Shown: piece after piece, positions 53,825-62,937 of the stretch | Numbering within the stretch: the stretch's first letter is position 1 | How the letters are laid out: the number at the start of each line of letters is the position of its first letter | From: SVTX01 sp964629615 | GTDB taxonomy: Bacteria; Bacillota; Clostridia; Oscillospirales; CAG-272 | NCBI GenBank assembly: GCA_964629615.1 | Contig: CAZVUD010000001.1 | Coordinates: forward strand, 1-64,000 | DNA length: 64,000 nt | Direction of reading: 5' to 3' | Made by a program: the position numbers and the translations under genes | Notes under the pieces: model-generated | Told to the model about the DNA's origin: nothing | What the model saw: the letters and a program-made list of their open reading frames with translations, nothing else | Database searches by the model: none

Positions 53825-54569
53825 ATTTCCATGACGGTATCTCGTCTTTAAATCTGTTATATATCTCCCCGTTAGTTGCAAGGATGATGTTGCCATCTGA
53901 AGTCATCATGCGCACAAGCTCCTCAAGCCTGTCCCATGTGTCGTATATGTCAAATTCATATCCGTGACACCAGACATAAAATATCCTGTCTTCACAAGCA
54001 TCCTCGGATATAAATCTCCTTGCAAGTGACAGACAGTCATCGTCTGACAGCGAGCAGGTGGGATACCATTTCATAAAGTACTCGGGCTTTGCAAAATCTC
54101 CCGTGCGCGTCGTGCATCTGGCATATCTTATGCATGTCCTGTCAACAACACAGCTGATTGTCGTGTCTGTATATTCGCTGTCACCGCCGGGCCATGCCAT
54201 ACCCACAGGCTTTACATGGCATATTCTTTCGATATTTTCGGCGTCGCGCGCTATCTCACATTCGATCATGGATGGGCAACTGTCATAATTTTTAAGCGAG
54301 GGATGATGCAACGTATGCGACGCAAGCTCAAAGCCGTCGTATATTCCCTCCATGAGCTCATCTTCCGTAAATCTTATATGTGTAACATCAGGTCTATTGA
54401 AGTGCTTGCCTACCCAGTCCCAATTTGCACCGTAAAGTCCCGTATTTATATTGAAGGTCGCACACGTCGCGCCGTATTTTTTCAATATATCGATTATTCT
54501 TCTGTCCTGTGTAACACCGTCATCAAAGCTGAGTGTAAAGTACTTATTTGCTCTTTTCATGTCCGACAA
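53823..54569 (-). CDS. polysaccharide deacetylase-family protein
   Basis: 248 residues, no signal peptide. NodB-type motifs: KYFTLSFDDGVTQD supplies the catalytic aspartates and ASHTLHHPSL the two metal-binding histidines. Later YVWCHGYEFD may carry the last conserved histidine. Lacking an export signal, it may act on a cytosolic or small sugar substrate. The start is TTG at 54569 with GGAGG eight bases upstream; the ATG three codons later would be too far from it. Confidence 0.82.
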   Translation of the reverse strand: MSDMKRANKYFTLSFDDGVTQDRRIIDILKKYGATCATFNINTGLYGANWDWVGKHFNRPDVTHIRFTEDELMEGIYDGFELASHTLHHPSLKNYDSCPSMIECEIARDAENIERICHVKPVGMAWPGGDSEYTDTTISCVVDRTCIRYARCTTRTGDFAKPEYFMKWYPTCSLSDDDCLSLARRFISEDACEDRIFYVWCHGYEFDIYDTWDRLEELVRMMTSDGNIILATNGEIYNRFKDEIPSWK

Positions 54570-54602
54570 ATCTCTGCCCTCCGCGCATTTTTATTATTTA
54601 AT

Positions 54603-54631
54603 ATTTTAGTACATATCGGTGGCAAATGCAA
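54603..54631 (-). promoter_or_regulatory. promoter of the deacetylase gene
   Basis: Minus strand TTGCAT, 17 bases, TAAAAT. Confidence 0.55.
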
Positions 54632-54723
54632 TATATTTTTTGTAAATAAAGATATTTTCGCAAAAATTTTCTGATTTTTTTACGAAAAGAGGAAAAATGA
54701 CAGAATTATTTTTTAGAAACATC

Positions 54724-54752
54724 TTGCAAAATCCTTTTCTTTATTGTATAAT
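54724..54752 (+). promoter_or_regulatory. rhaA promoter, sigma-A type
   Basis: TTGCAA, 17 bases, TATAAT; about 70 bases of leader follow before an AAGGAGGT ribosome binding site. Confidence 0.72.
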
Positions 54753-54827
54753 GTAATTAGATGTGCAAACATGCACTCTGAATATGCAAACAAATAATGT
54801 ATATATTTTAAGGAGGTCTTTAAGACA

Positions 54828-56078
54828 ATGAACAACCGTTATCTTTCCGCTAAAGAGATCTACGCAAAATACGGCGTTGATACAGAGGCTGCGATCGAAA
54901 CACTTACAAACAATGCAGGCATCTCCATGCACTGCTGGCAGCTCGACGACGTAAAGGGCTTTGAGGGCACAGGCGCACTCTCAGGCGGTATCCAGACAAC
55001 AGGTAACTATCCCGGTGCGGCTACAAATCCCGATCAGCTTTTTGCTGACCTTGACAAGGTTCTTTCCTTTATCCCCGGTAAGGGTCACAAGATCAACGTT
55101 CACGCAAACTACGCCATTGCTGAGGACGGCGAGGTTATCGACCGTGACACTATCGAACCCAGACACTTCAAGAGATGGGTAGAATTCGCAAAGGCTCACA
55201 ACTGCGGTCTTGACTTCAACCCCACATTCTTCTCACACCCCAAGGCAAGCGGTCTTACACTTTCAAACCCTGATAAGGAGATCAGAGATTTCTGGATCAG
55301 ACACGGTATCGCTTGTATCCGCATTTCCGAGTACTTCGCAACAGAGACAGGTTACCCCTGCCTTATGAACATCTGGACAGGTGACGGCTTTAAGGACGTT
55401 CCCGCTGACAGAATGGGTCCCCGTCAGAGATACGCTGACTCTATCGACCAGATCATCGGCTGCGGCTATGACAAGTCCAAGGTTTATGTAGCTCTTGAAT
55501 CCAAGGTATTCGGTATCGGTGTTGAGGCTTACACAGTAGGTTCTGCTGAATTCACACTTTCTTATGCAGCTACAAGAGGTCTTACACCTCTCATGGACAA
55601 CGGTCACTACCATCCTACAGAAGTAGTTTCCGATAAGATCCCTGCTCTTCTCGTATTCAACGACAAGATCGCTCTCCACGTTACACGTCCTATCCGTTGG
55701 GACTCTGACCACGTTGTAGCATACGACGATGAAACAAGAGAGATGATGAAGGAAGTTGTTCGTTGCAACGCTCTTGACAGAGTATTCCTCGCAACAGACT
55801 ACTTCGATGCATCCATCAACCGTGTTGCAGCTCTTGCTACAGGTGTTCGCAACGTTCAGAAGGCTCTTCTCAACGCGCTCCTTACACCTAACGCACAGCT
55901 CAAGGCTCTTCAGGACGAAGGCAACCTCACAAAGGTATTCGTTATGCAGGAAGAGATCAAGACTCTCCCCATCGGCGATGTATGGAACGAGTTCTGTGAG
56001 AGAAACGGCGTTATCGCAGGTTCTGAGTGGTTCGACGAGGTTCTCAAGTACGAGGACGAGGTTCTTTCCAAGAGATAA
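54828..56078 (+). CDS. rhaA: L-rhamnose isomerase
   Basis: Converts L-rhamnose to L-rhamnulose. 416 residues, close to the 419 of E. coli RhaA and alignable end to end: ISMHCWQLDDVKGFEG, GGIQTTGNYPGAA, GLDFNPTFFSHPKASG, ESKVFGIGVEAYTVGS, DNGHYHPTEVVSDKI, RPIRWDSDHVV, FFDASINR as YFDASINR, and AGSEWFDEV. Metal ligands Glu, Asp and His lie in these blocks. No ATA isoleucine codons are used, unlike neighbours, indicating strong expression. No rhaB, rhaD or transporter is adjacent. Confidence 0.96.
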   Translation: MNNRYLSAKEIYAKYGVDTEAAIETLTNNAGISMHCWQLDDVKGFEGTGALSGGIQTTGNYPGAATNPDQLFADLDKVLSFIPGKGHKINVHANYAIAEDGEVIDRDTIEPRHFKRWVEFAKAHNCGLDFNPTFFSHPKASGLTLSNPDKEIRDFWIRHGIACIRISEYFATETGYPCLMNIWTGDGFKDVPADRMGPRQRYADSIDQIIGCGYDKSKVYVALESKVFGIGVEAYTVGSAEFTLSYAATRGLTPLMDNGHYHPTEVVSDKIPALLVFNDKIALHVTRPIRWDSDHVVAYDDETREMMKEVVRCNALDRVFLATDYFDASINRVAALATGVRNVQKALLNALLTPNAQLKALQDEGNLTKVFVMQEEIKTLPIGDVWNEFCERNGVIAGSEWFDEVLKYEDEVLSKR

Positions 56079-56094
56079 TATTATTACATATTAC

Positions 56095-56130
56095 AAAAAT
56101 TTCCTCAAGCAATGCTTGAGGAAATTTTTT
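56095..56130. terminator. bidirectional terminator after rhaA
   Basis: Sixteen-base arms AAAAATTTCCTCAAGC / GCTTGAGGAAATTTTT with a T run; it overlaps the end of the convergent XRE gene. Confidence 0.88.
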
Positions 56131-57106
56131 ATTTATCACTTTTACTTATATTATCGCAAATAAGATTTACAATGGGATCGAAAACTCCTGCCAGCACCCA
56201 AACTATCCATGATATATGCCAATCATGTGTGGTAAAGCTCCAGAGAAAATATATCGCTGTCGCCACTGCCCAATATATCGTATTGACCGTGCTCTTGAGA
56301 TTGCCATTCTTTTCCGCATCAGCAGTATATTCGGGATTTTTATGAAGCCTCTGCAGACTTGCCCATTTAACACCGACGCTTATATAGATATAAACAGCAA
56401 ACGCACATATAAGCATGAGCAGTCCCGTCATACACACGCAAAGCAGCTCATTTTCAAGGGTGGCTGCCACGATAAGTGGCAAAACGGAGAATATACACAT
56501 AACAGTCGCTATTATATTTCCCCTTATATATGTGTCTCTGTATTTGCGTATGCGCTCATTGACCATGCCGTCAACGCCGTATTCGCACTCAAAAGATTCC
56601 TCTTCAAGGAACTTAAACTCTTCATTCTTAAAGCCTGTGTAGATATATATGGCTACAGCCGCTCCGACAAGGAAAAAGAGGATCGTGAGCCCCAAGAGAG
56701 CTGCCACATTTTCACTGATATGCTTTGTATATTCGCTGACTCCTGCCAGAACTATCAGGGCTATGGGTGAGATAACGCACATAAATGTGGCTATTGCTAT
56801 ATTAAATGAAGCTTTTTTTCTTGACTCTATATATCTGTTTGCATCCTGCAATGTGACCACGCGCGCATTTGATCCCGCATCTGAATCAAAGACATGCTCC
56901 GCAGTTTCTATCTCGTCCTTCAATAAATAGTCGGTCGTGACGCCGAAGAGCTGTGCCATGAGCAGTATTTTGGAAAGCTCGGGAACAGCCTGAGCGCTCT
57001 CCCACTTTGATACCGCCTGCCTTGACACACCCATCTTTTCTGCAAGCTCCTCCTGCGACCAATTGTTCTCTTTTCTTTGTTTGATTATTTTGTCTGCTAA
57101 GATCAT
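56129..57106 (-). CDS. XRE-family regulator with C-terminal membrane domain
   Basis: 325 residues. N-terminal helix-turn-helix (IIKQRKENNWSQEELAEKMG, VSRQAVSKWE), then about six membrane helices in three pairs separated by charged loops. Membrane-tethered XRE regulators of this type are common in Clostridia and may sense envelope stress. The start at 57106 follows AAAGGAG by eight bases; the longer frame begins 17 codons earlier without a site. Substrate and targets unknown. Confidence 0.85.
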   Translation of the reverse strand: MILADKIIKQRKENNWSQEELAEKMGVSRQAVSKWESAQAVPELSKILLMAQLFGVTTDYLLKDEIETAEHVFDSDAGSNARVVTLQDANRYIESRKKASFNIAIATFMCVISPIALIVLAGVSEYTKHISENVAALLGLTILFFLVGAAVAIYIYTGFKNEEFKFLEEESFECEYGVDGMVNERIRKYRDTYIRGNIIATVMCIFSVLPLIVAATLENELLCVCMTGLLMLICAFAVYIYISVGVKWASLQRLHKNPEYTADAEKNGNLKSTVNTIYWAVATAIYFLWSFTTHDWHISWIVWVLAGVFDPIVNLICDNISKSDK

Positions 57107-57147
57107 ACCGTCAACTCCTTTTATCTCAATCTTTGATCTGTGCTTAT

Positions 57148-57176
57148 ATTTTAGCATACAAGCCCGTTGCAGTCAA
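57148..57176 (-). promoter_or_regulatory. promoter of the XRE gene
   Basis: Minus strand TTGACT, 17 bases, TAAAAT. Confidence 0.65.
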
Positions 57177-57254
57177 TAAACCCACGCCTTGAAATCCTGC
57201 AACTTGCGGTTGCATTTACCAAATTCAGTGTCAACTGACCGAAAATTTTTGCTT

Positions 57255-57833
57255 TTAAGCCTTGTTTTCGCCGTCGCTCTTCAGTATCGCGCAATATCCG
57301 ACATCTCGGAATTCGTTCTTTATCAGCATCTGCTTGCGCGCCACTCCCTCAAATCTCATGCCGCATTTTTCCATAACGCGCCGCGACGCGGTGTTCTCCA
57401 CCATGTATCGGCTGTATATTCTGTTGAGCTCCAGCCTTGAAAATCCGAAATCTATCACACGAGCCACGACCTCCGTCGCGATCCCCTTTCCCCAATATTC
57501 GGGGGACAGGACGTACCCCAGCTCAGCCGACTTGTTTGATGTATCTATCGAAACAAATCCGCATGTTCCTATAAATTTTCCGCTCTCCTTGTCCTCTATT
57601 CCCCAATCGTAGAACTCTCCGCACTTATATTTTTTTGATATGAATCTCAGATAATCCGATGTATAATAAACATCTGGATGCGGCGACCAGCGGAGATACC
57701 TTGTGACCTCGGGAAGCCTTGCATATTCATACATATCCTCCGCATCATCTATACGCATGCGTCTAAGGATGCATCTCTTACTCTCCAATGTCGGAATATT
57801 TGAAAAGATATCATATATCAGTCCTTTTTTCAT
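57255..57833 (-). CDS. GNAT acetyltransferase, RimJ/RimL type
   Basis: 192 residues. LESKRCILRRMRIDDAEDMY is the typical N-terminus, AELGYVLSPEYWGKGIATEV the acetyl-CoA binding motif A (Q/RxxGxG/A as YWGKGIA), and NRIYSRYMVENTASRRVMEK plus CGMRFEGVARK the conserved C-terminal block. Acetylates an amine on a protein N-terminus or small molecule; substrate unknown. AAAGGAG precedes the ATG. Confidence 0.9.
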   Translation of the reverse strand: MKKGLIYDIFSNIPTLESKRCILRRMRIDDAEDMYEYARLPEVTRYLRWSPHPDVYYTSDYLRFISKKYKCGEFYDWGIEDKESGKFIGTCGFVSIDTSNKSAELGYVLSPEYWGKGIATEVVARVIDFGFSRLELNRIYSRYMVENTASRRVMEKCGMRFEGVARKQMLIKNEFRDVGYCAILKSDGENKA

Positions 57834-57862
57834 AAGTTGCTCCTTTTGTTATGTAAGAATTA

Positions 57863-57891
57863 TTGACAAAAAAGTGATTTTATGTTAGAAT
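57863..57891 (+). promoter_or_regulatory. promoter of the murE-paralog cluster
   Basis: TTGACA, 17 bases, TAGAAT, 56 bases before the murE-like start. Confidence 0.72.
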
Positions 57892-57947
57892 TTATATATG
57901 TATAGATTATAAACCAATTTTTCCCGTTTGTCAAGAGAGGCATTAAA

Positions 57948-59468
57948 ATGAAGCTGACAGAGCTCTTATTACCCTTAAAGCGCAAGGCTGTATATATACC
58001 AGAAAAATTTGATAATTTAGATATTACATCGATATGCCACGATTCAAGAAAAGCTACTGACAGATGTATATTCGTTTGCTGTGTCGGAAGCACATCGGAC
58101 GGTCATACCTTTGCCATGAACGCATATCTCGACGGAGCAAGAGTTTTCATAGTCGAAAGGGATATCGATATACCGAGCGATGCGGTCATAGTTAAAGTGG
58201 ATTCTACAAAAGAGGCGCTAAGCGAGCTCTCACTGAGATTTTACGGCTATCCTGCAGAAAGCATGCAGATAATAGGTATAACGGGTACTAAGGGCAAGAC
58301 TACTCTTGCCTTGTCACTTCACAGCATAATGAACAGGTACGGCAAAAGGGCGGGATATATCGGAACCAACGGCGTGATATTCGATCAAAAGAGATACGAA
58401 ACCCAAAACACCACGCCCGACGTGCTTGAAATACAGAAATATCTGAGAATGATGGCTGACGCCAAAATTGAGATATGCATAATTGAAGTTTCATCGCAGG
58501 CGCTCTGGCAGGATCGCATATACGGTCTTAAGTTTGATACATGCATATTTACAAATCTGTATAAGGATCACATCGGCGGCGCAGAGCACCCTGATATGGA
58601 TCACTACAAAAGCTGCAAAAAGCGTCTGTTTACCGCGTACAGTCCGAAATGCGCGGTCACAAATCTCGATTCCGATGAATCAAGCTACATGCTCGACGGA
58701 TGTAATGCCTCAAGGATAATAACCACCTCGGCAAACGGCAACAAGGATAGCGACATATATGCCGAAAATATAAGACGGGCTGTGCGCGGCGGCATACCGG
58801 GAGTTTTGTTTGACCTGCACTTTTCCATCAAAGATATGGGCAAGGACAAACGCGACGTGTTTCTCCCCTTCCCGGGCGTCTTTAATGTTGAAAACGCCTT
58901 GGAGATCATAGGCGCATGCGCGTGTGTCGGAATAGACACGTCGTATGCCATAAACAGTCTTTCAAGCCTCAGCATTCCGGGCAGATCTGAATTTATACGC
59001 TTAGAGAACAAAAAGAACACTCTCTTTGTCATAGATTATGCGCACAACGGCGCAAGCCTCGCATTTGCACTCAGTGCCCTGCGAGAGTATACAAAAGGGC
59101 GTCTTATAGTCGTATTCGGATCGGTCGGCGGCAGAACAATGTCACGACGCCGTGAGCTTGGAGAAGCGGCAAAAAATTTTGCTGACATATCCATTATAAC
59201 CTCGGACAACCCGAATTTTGAAGACCCCATGTCGGTGATAGCTGACATTGCAAAAGAATTTGACGGAAGTGGCAAGGAGCTTTACAAGATAGCTGAGAGA
59301 GAGGATGCAATAAGGCTGGCATATGATATATCAGACAGTGGCGACACAGTTCTGCTTGCCGGCAAGGGACATGAGGACTATCAGCTCGTGCGCGGCAAAA
59401 AGCTTCCCTTCTCTGAAAAGGATATACTGTTTGGGCTGGATATGCAAAACGAATACTGCAAGGTATGA
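57948..59468 (+). CDS. MurE-like Mur ligase (divergent paralog)
   Basis: 506 residues, MurE layout: N-terminal ICHDSRKATDRCIFVCCVGS, ATP loop IGITGTKGKTTLAL, central TQNTTPDVLEIQKYL and VEVSSQAL as VSSQALWQDR, and C-terminal VIDYAHNGASLAFALSALRE, GSVGGRTMSRRRELGEAA. In true diaminopimelate ligases the substrate motif is DNPR; here it is SDNPNFEDP. The usual TNLxxDHLDxHG is NLYKDHIGGAEHPDMDHY. It therefore may add a different residue or act outside the main wall pathway. It is first of a cluster with an SDR, prmC, ddl and radC, away from the dcw genes. Confidence 0.8.
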   Translation: MKLTELLLPLKRKAVYIPEKFDNLDITSICHDSRKATDRCIFVCCVGSTSDGHTFAMNAYLDGARVFIVERDIDIPSDAVIVKVDSTKEALSELSLRFYGYPAESMQIIGITGTKGKTTLALSLHSIMNRYGKRAGYIGTNGVIFDQKRYETQNTTPDVLEIQKYLRMMADAKIEICIIEVSSQALWQDRIYGLKFDTCIFTNLYKDHIGGAEHPDMDHYKSCKKRLFTAYSPKCAVTNLDSDESSYMLDGCNASRIITTSANGNKDSDIYAENIRRAVRGGIPGVLFDLHFSIKDMGKDKRDVFLPFPGVFNVENALEIIGACACVGIDTSYAINSLSSLSIPGRSEFIRLENKKNTLFVIDYAHNGASLAFALSALREYTKGRLIVVFGSVGGRTMSRRRELGEAAKNFADISIITSDNPNFEDPMSVIADIAKEFDGSGKELYKIAEREDAIRLAYDISDSGDTVLLAGKGHEDYQLVRGKKLPFSEKDILFGLDMQNEYCKV

Positions 59469-59522
59469 CAAAGCAGTATATTCGATACGGTCCTTGCTTA
59501 CTACAAAAGGAGCTTTCATACA

Positions 59523-60242
59523 ATGAACAAAAAGGTCATAATATCAGGAGGATCGCGCGGCATTGGCAGAGCTTGCGTTGAGCTTTTTGCAGAGCGCGGT
59601 CATTCCGTTGCATTTATATATAAGGATAACGACGAAAAAGCCGAAGAATGCGCAAGGACTACAGGCGCAATTGCCATCAAAGCCGATCTGTCCGATCCAT
59701 CCGGCGCACGATACGCGGCTGATACAGCCATAAGATCGCTTGGAGGGGTGGATATACTTATAAACAACGCAGGCATATCATATACAGGGCTTATCAGCGA
59801 CATGACGGACGAAGAATGGAGAAGCATAACAGACACAAATATCTCCTCCGCCTTTTATCTTTGCCGTGATCTCTCAAAGCACATGGTACACAACAAGAGC
59901 GGATGCATAATAAACATCGGCTCTGTATGGGGAAGATGCGGTGCCTCATGTGAGGTCGCTTATTCAGCAACAAAATCGGCTATACGAGGTCTGACGCTAT
60001 CGCTTGCAAAGGAGCTTGGACCGTCGGGCATACGCGTAAACTGCGTCGAGCCGGGAGTTATATCGACAGATATGAATGCATGCCACTCAGAGGACACCAT
60101 GGAGCTTTTATCGGATGAAACGCCCCTTATGAGAATAGGTGAGCCAATAGATGTGGCGCGCGCAGTGTATTTTCTCTCATGCGATGAAGCCTCGTTCATC
60201 ACAGGTCAGATACTTGGAGTGGACGGAGGATTCGGGCTTTGA
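59523..60242 (+). CDS. short-chain dehydrogenase/reductase, FabG-like
   Basis: 239 residues. Cofactor loop ISGGSRGIGRACVELFAERG, NNAGIS, catalytic serine in INIGSVWGRCGASCEVAYSA and the YxxxK as AYSATKSAI, and the C-terminal FITGQILGVDGGFG. All match FabG-like 3-oxoacyl-ACP reductases, but the setting among wall and translation genes leaves the substrate open. AAAGGAG lies nine bases before the start. Its stop overlaps the start of prmC. Confidence 0.88.
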   Translation: MNKKVIISGGSRGIGRACVELFAERGHSVAFIYKDNDEKAEECARTTGAIAIKADLSDPSGARYAADTAIRSLGGVDILINNAGISYTGLISDMTDEEWRSITDTNISSAFYLCRDLSKHMVHNKSGCIINIGSVWGRCGASCEVAYSATKSAIRGLTLSLAKELGPSGIRVNCVEPGVISTDMNACHSEDTMELLSDETPLMRIGEPIDVARAVYFLSCDEASFITGQILGVDGGFGL

Positions 60243-61054
60243 CTGGAATTGAATTGACAGAGATACTGTCTGCGGCAAATATAGAAAATGCCGCAAACGA
60301 GGTGAGGATATTATTAGAGGAGCTTTGCGGCTCGCAGGATATGTATGAGGACCGCACAGACCCTGCCCTTATCTCTGCTGTTATTAAGCGCTCTGAGGGC
60401 TATCCTTTGCAATACATTCTCGGAAAATGGTGGTTTTGGGACTGCGAATTCAGGGTATCGCCAAAATGCCTGATACCGCGATCTGACACCGAGACCATAG
60501 TTGAAATGGCAATCAAGCTTTTGCCGCAGGGCGCGGTATTTGCGGATGTATGCGCAGGCAGCGGGTGCATCGGAATATCTGTATTGCACACAAGACGCGA
60601 TCTGACATGCGACGCATATGAATTATATAGCGACACGCTTGACATCGCGCTTGAGAACGCAAGACTGAACAAGGTTGACGACAGATACAGAGGATATATC
60701 GGAGATGCATTATCGAGCGACATGCTGTGCGGCAAAAAATACAGCGCGATAATATCAAATCCGCCATACATTCCCACCGCGGTCGTTCCCACACTTGATC
60801 ATGATGTGAGCTTTGAGCCACGGGTGGCGCTTGACGGCGGTGATGACGGTCTTGATTTTTACAGAGCCATGATAAAAAATTTCGGACACGCACTTGCGGA
60901 AAGCGGAAGATTTATTTTTGAGATAGGTTATGATCAGGCTGAAAGCCTGCGCAAGCTTGCAAAAGAAAACGGATACTTTTGCGATATATTCAAGGATCTT
61001 TGCAAAAACGACCGTTGCGCGATACTTTACAAGACTCTTGATGCATATAATTAA
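60239..61054 (+). CDS. prmC: peptide chain release factor N5-glutamine methyltransferase
   Basis: Methylates the GGQ glutamine of release factors 1 and 2. 271 residues: N-terminal helical domain ending PLQYILGKWWFWDCEFRVSP, LIPRSDTETIVE, SAM motif FADVCAGSGCIGISV and catalytic SNPPYIP. GGAGG lies nine bases before the TTG start, which overlaps the SDR stop (TTGA). prfA, its usual partner, is not adjacent. Confidence 0.93.
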   Translation: MTGIELTEILSAANIENAANEVRILLEELCGSQDMYEDRTDPALISAVIKRSEGYPLQYILGKWWFWDCEFRVSPKCLIPRSDTETIVEMAIKLLPQGAVFADVCAGSGCIGISVLHTRRDLTCDAYELYSDTLDIALENARLNKVDDRYRGYIGDALSSDMLCGKKYSAIISNPPYIPTAVVPTLDHDVSFEPRVALDGGDDGLDFYRAMIKNFGHALAESGRFIFEIGYDQAESLRKLAKENGYFCDIFKDLCKNDRCAILYKTLDAYN

Positions 61055-61087
61055 TTAAAAATCGGAATATCGAAAGGATGATATATT

Positions 61088-62116
61088 TTGAATATAGCAG
61101 TATTAGCAGGCGGTTATTCATATGAAAGGGATGTTTCCCTGACCAGCGCAAGCCTTATAGCAAACGCACTTATCGACGAGGGATACGACATATGCCTGTG
61201 TGACGTATATCTCGGCATGGATATAGAAAATAAAACAAAAAAGGATCTTTTCAACAAAAATAAGATCCCCCCGTATCACGTTGAAAGCACAGTTCCTGAT
61301 CTTTCAGAGCTTAAGAAAGCAAGCGGAAACGGCGATGCGCTCATAGGCAAAAATGTCATTGAAATATGCAGAATGGCAGATGTGGTATTTCTCGCGCTTC
61401 ACGGCTCTATGGGTGAGAACGGTCAGCTTCAGGCAACGCTTGACAATTACGGCATAAAATACACGGGATCGGGATATGTCGGAAGCCTTCTTGCCATGGA
61501 TAAGGACTTATCAAAGCAGATATTTTCACGCGGCGGTGTAAATACACCTGCGTGGAAAAAGTATGAAAAGGGACATTGCGATGTAAGCGGCATAAAAAAT
61601 GACATAGGTCTTCCCTGCGTCATCAAGCCCTGCTCAAACGGCTCAAGTGTTGGTGTTTCCATAGCAAACAGCGAGATCGAGCTTTCAAATGCAGTAACCG
61701 AGGCATTTAAGTACGAGGACATCATACTTGTTGAAAAAAAGATAGAGGGACGTGAGCTTACTGTCGGTATCCTTGACGGAGAGGTGCTCCCTGCAATTGA
61801 GATAATTCCGACGGAAGGATTTTACGATTACAAAAACAAATATCAGGCGGGCAAGACATTGGAGATCTGCCCTGCACCCATAAATAACGATACCTATGAA
61901 ATGCTGTGCGAGCAGACAAGGCTCGCCTTCAAGCTCTTGCGACTTAATGGATATGCAAGGCTTGACTTCATACTTGACAGCAGCGGTGTCGCATGGTGTC
62001 TTGAAGCCAATACGCTTCCCGGAATGACACCGACAAGCCTTTTGCCGCAGATGGCAGCCGAGGTCGGTATATCATACGGTGAGCTCTGCTCAAGGATAAT
62101 CCGCACTGCAAAATAA
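61088..62116 (+). CDS. ddl: D-alanine--D-alanine ligase
   Basis: Joins two D-alanines for the peptidoglycan stem peptide. 342 residues, ATP-grasp fold. N-terminal IAVLAGGYSYERDVSLTSA, then LHGSMGENGQLQATLDNYGI, CVIKPCSNGSSVGVSIA, the omega-loop EGFYDYKNKYQAG with the tyrosine typical of D-Ala-D-Ala rather than D-Lac enzymes, and EANTLPGMTPTSLLPQ. The start is TTG at 61088, preceded by AAAGGATG. It fits with the murE paralog two genes earlier and with dat at 46 kb. Confidence 0.95.
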   Translation: MNIAVLAGGYSYERDVSLTSASLIANALIDEGYDICLCDVYLGMDIENKTKKDLFNKNKIPPYHVESTVPDLSELKKASGNGDALIGKNVIEICRMADVVFLALHGSMGENGQLQATLDNYGIKYTGSGYVGSLLAMDKDLSKQIFSRGGVNTPAWKKYEKGHCDVSGIKNDIGLPCVIKPCSNGSSVGVSIANSEIELSNAVTEAFKYEDIILVEKKIEGRELTVGILDGEVLPAIEIIPTEGFYDYKNKYQAGKTLEICPAPINNDTYEMLCEQTRLAFKLLRLNGYARLDFILDSSGVAWCLEANTLPGMTPTSLLPQMAAEVGISYGELCSRIIRTAK

Positions 62117-62141
62117 AAGCTTTTTCTTCGGGGACAAAAAT

Positions 62142-62885
62142 ATGGAACGATCATTACATTCCGGACACAGACAAAGATTAAAGGATAAATATGTAAAATC
62201 AGGAGCTGAGGGGCTGTCGGATCACGAGCTGCTTGAGCTGCTTTTATACTATGCTATCCCACAGCGCAACACCAACGACATATCTCACGAGCTTATAGAC
62301 AGGTGCGGATCTCTTGAAGGCGTCTTTAATGCCGATATCGACTATATTACAAAGACCAAAAACGTAAAGACGAATACGGCGATACTTCTGTCTCTCGTAC
62401 GCGATCTTAACAAAAGGATAAATCTTGCACAGTGCCGAAGCGGCGAGGTATTCGACTCGCTTTCAAAGGTCGGCGGATATCTTATGAATTACTATATCGG
62501 TATCCAGAACGAGAAGGTCATAGTTATGCTGCTGGACAATTCCATGCATCTTATAAAGACCGAGATGCTGTATGAGGGCAGTGTCAACAGTGCTCATATG
62601 GATCAGCGCAAATTAGCCACTCTTGCGCTTTTAAATAATGCATCCTGCGTTATACTTGCGCACAATCATCCCAACGGACTTGCGATACCGTCAAGTGAGG
62701 ACAGGATGACCACAAAGAATGCAGATGCCGCCCTGTCGGCTATCGGCGTCACACTGCTTGAGCACATCATCGTCGGATCAAGCAATTATGCACCGACGAT
62801 GCAACCCTTTTTCGGTTATTCCCGTACAGGCAGTGCATATATGAAGATAAGCGATGAATTGCTTATAGATTTCTATAAAAAATAA
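62142..62885 (+). CDS. radC: RadC/JAB-domain DNA repair-associated protein
   Basis: 247 residues. N-terminal helix-hairpin-helix-like part (LSDHELLELLLYYAIPQRNT) and a C-terminal JAMM/MPN metal site: the ligands lie in ILAHNHPNGLAIPSSEDRM and LLEHIIVG. The family is linked to repair, but its enzymatic activity is unresolved. It follows ddl by 25 bases without a terminator and ends at a strong hairpin opposite sigG. Confidence 0.9.
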   Translation: MERSLHSGHRQRLKDKYVKSGAEGLSDHELLELLLYYAIPQRNTNDISHELIDRCGSLEGVFNADIDYITKTKNVKTNTAILLSLVRDLNKRINLAQCRSGEVFDSLSKVGGYLMNYYIGIQNEKVIVMLLDNSMHLIKTEMLYEGSVNSAHMDQRKLATLALLNNASCVILAHNHPNGLAIPSSEDRMTTKNADAALSAIGVTLLEHIIVGSSNYAPTMQPFFGYSRTGSAYMKISDELLIDFYKK

Positions 62886-62890
62886 TGATA

Positions 62891-62927
62891 ATACGCCGCA
62901 TGCAGAAATGATCTGCATGCGGCGTAT
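62891..62927. terminator. strong hairpin between radC and sigG
   Basis: Fifteen-bp perfect stem ATACGCCGCATGCAG / CTGCATGCGGCGTAT with a seven-base loop. No T run. Confidence 0.6.
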
Positions 62928-62937
62928 ATATCTCTGT

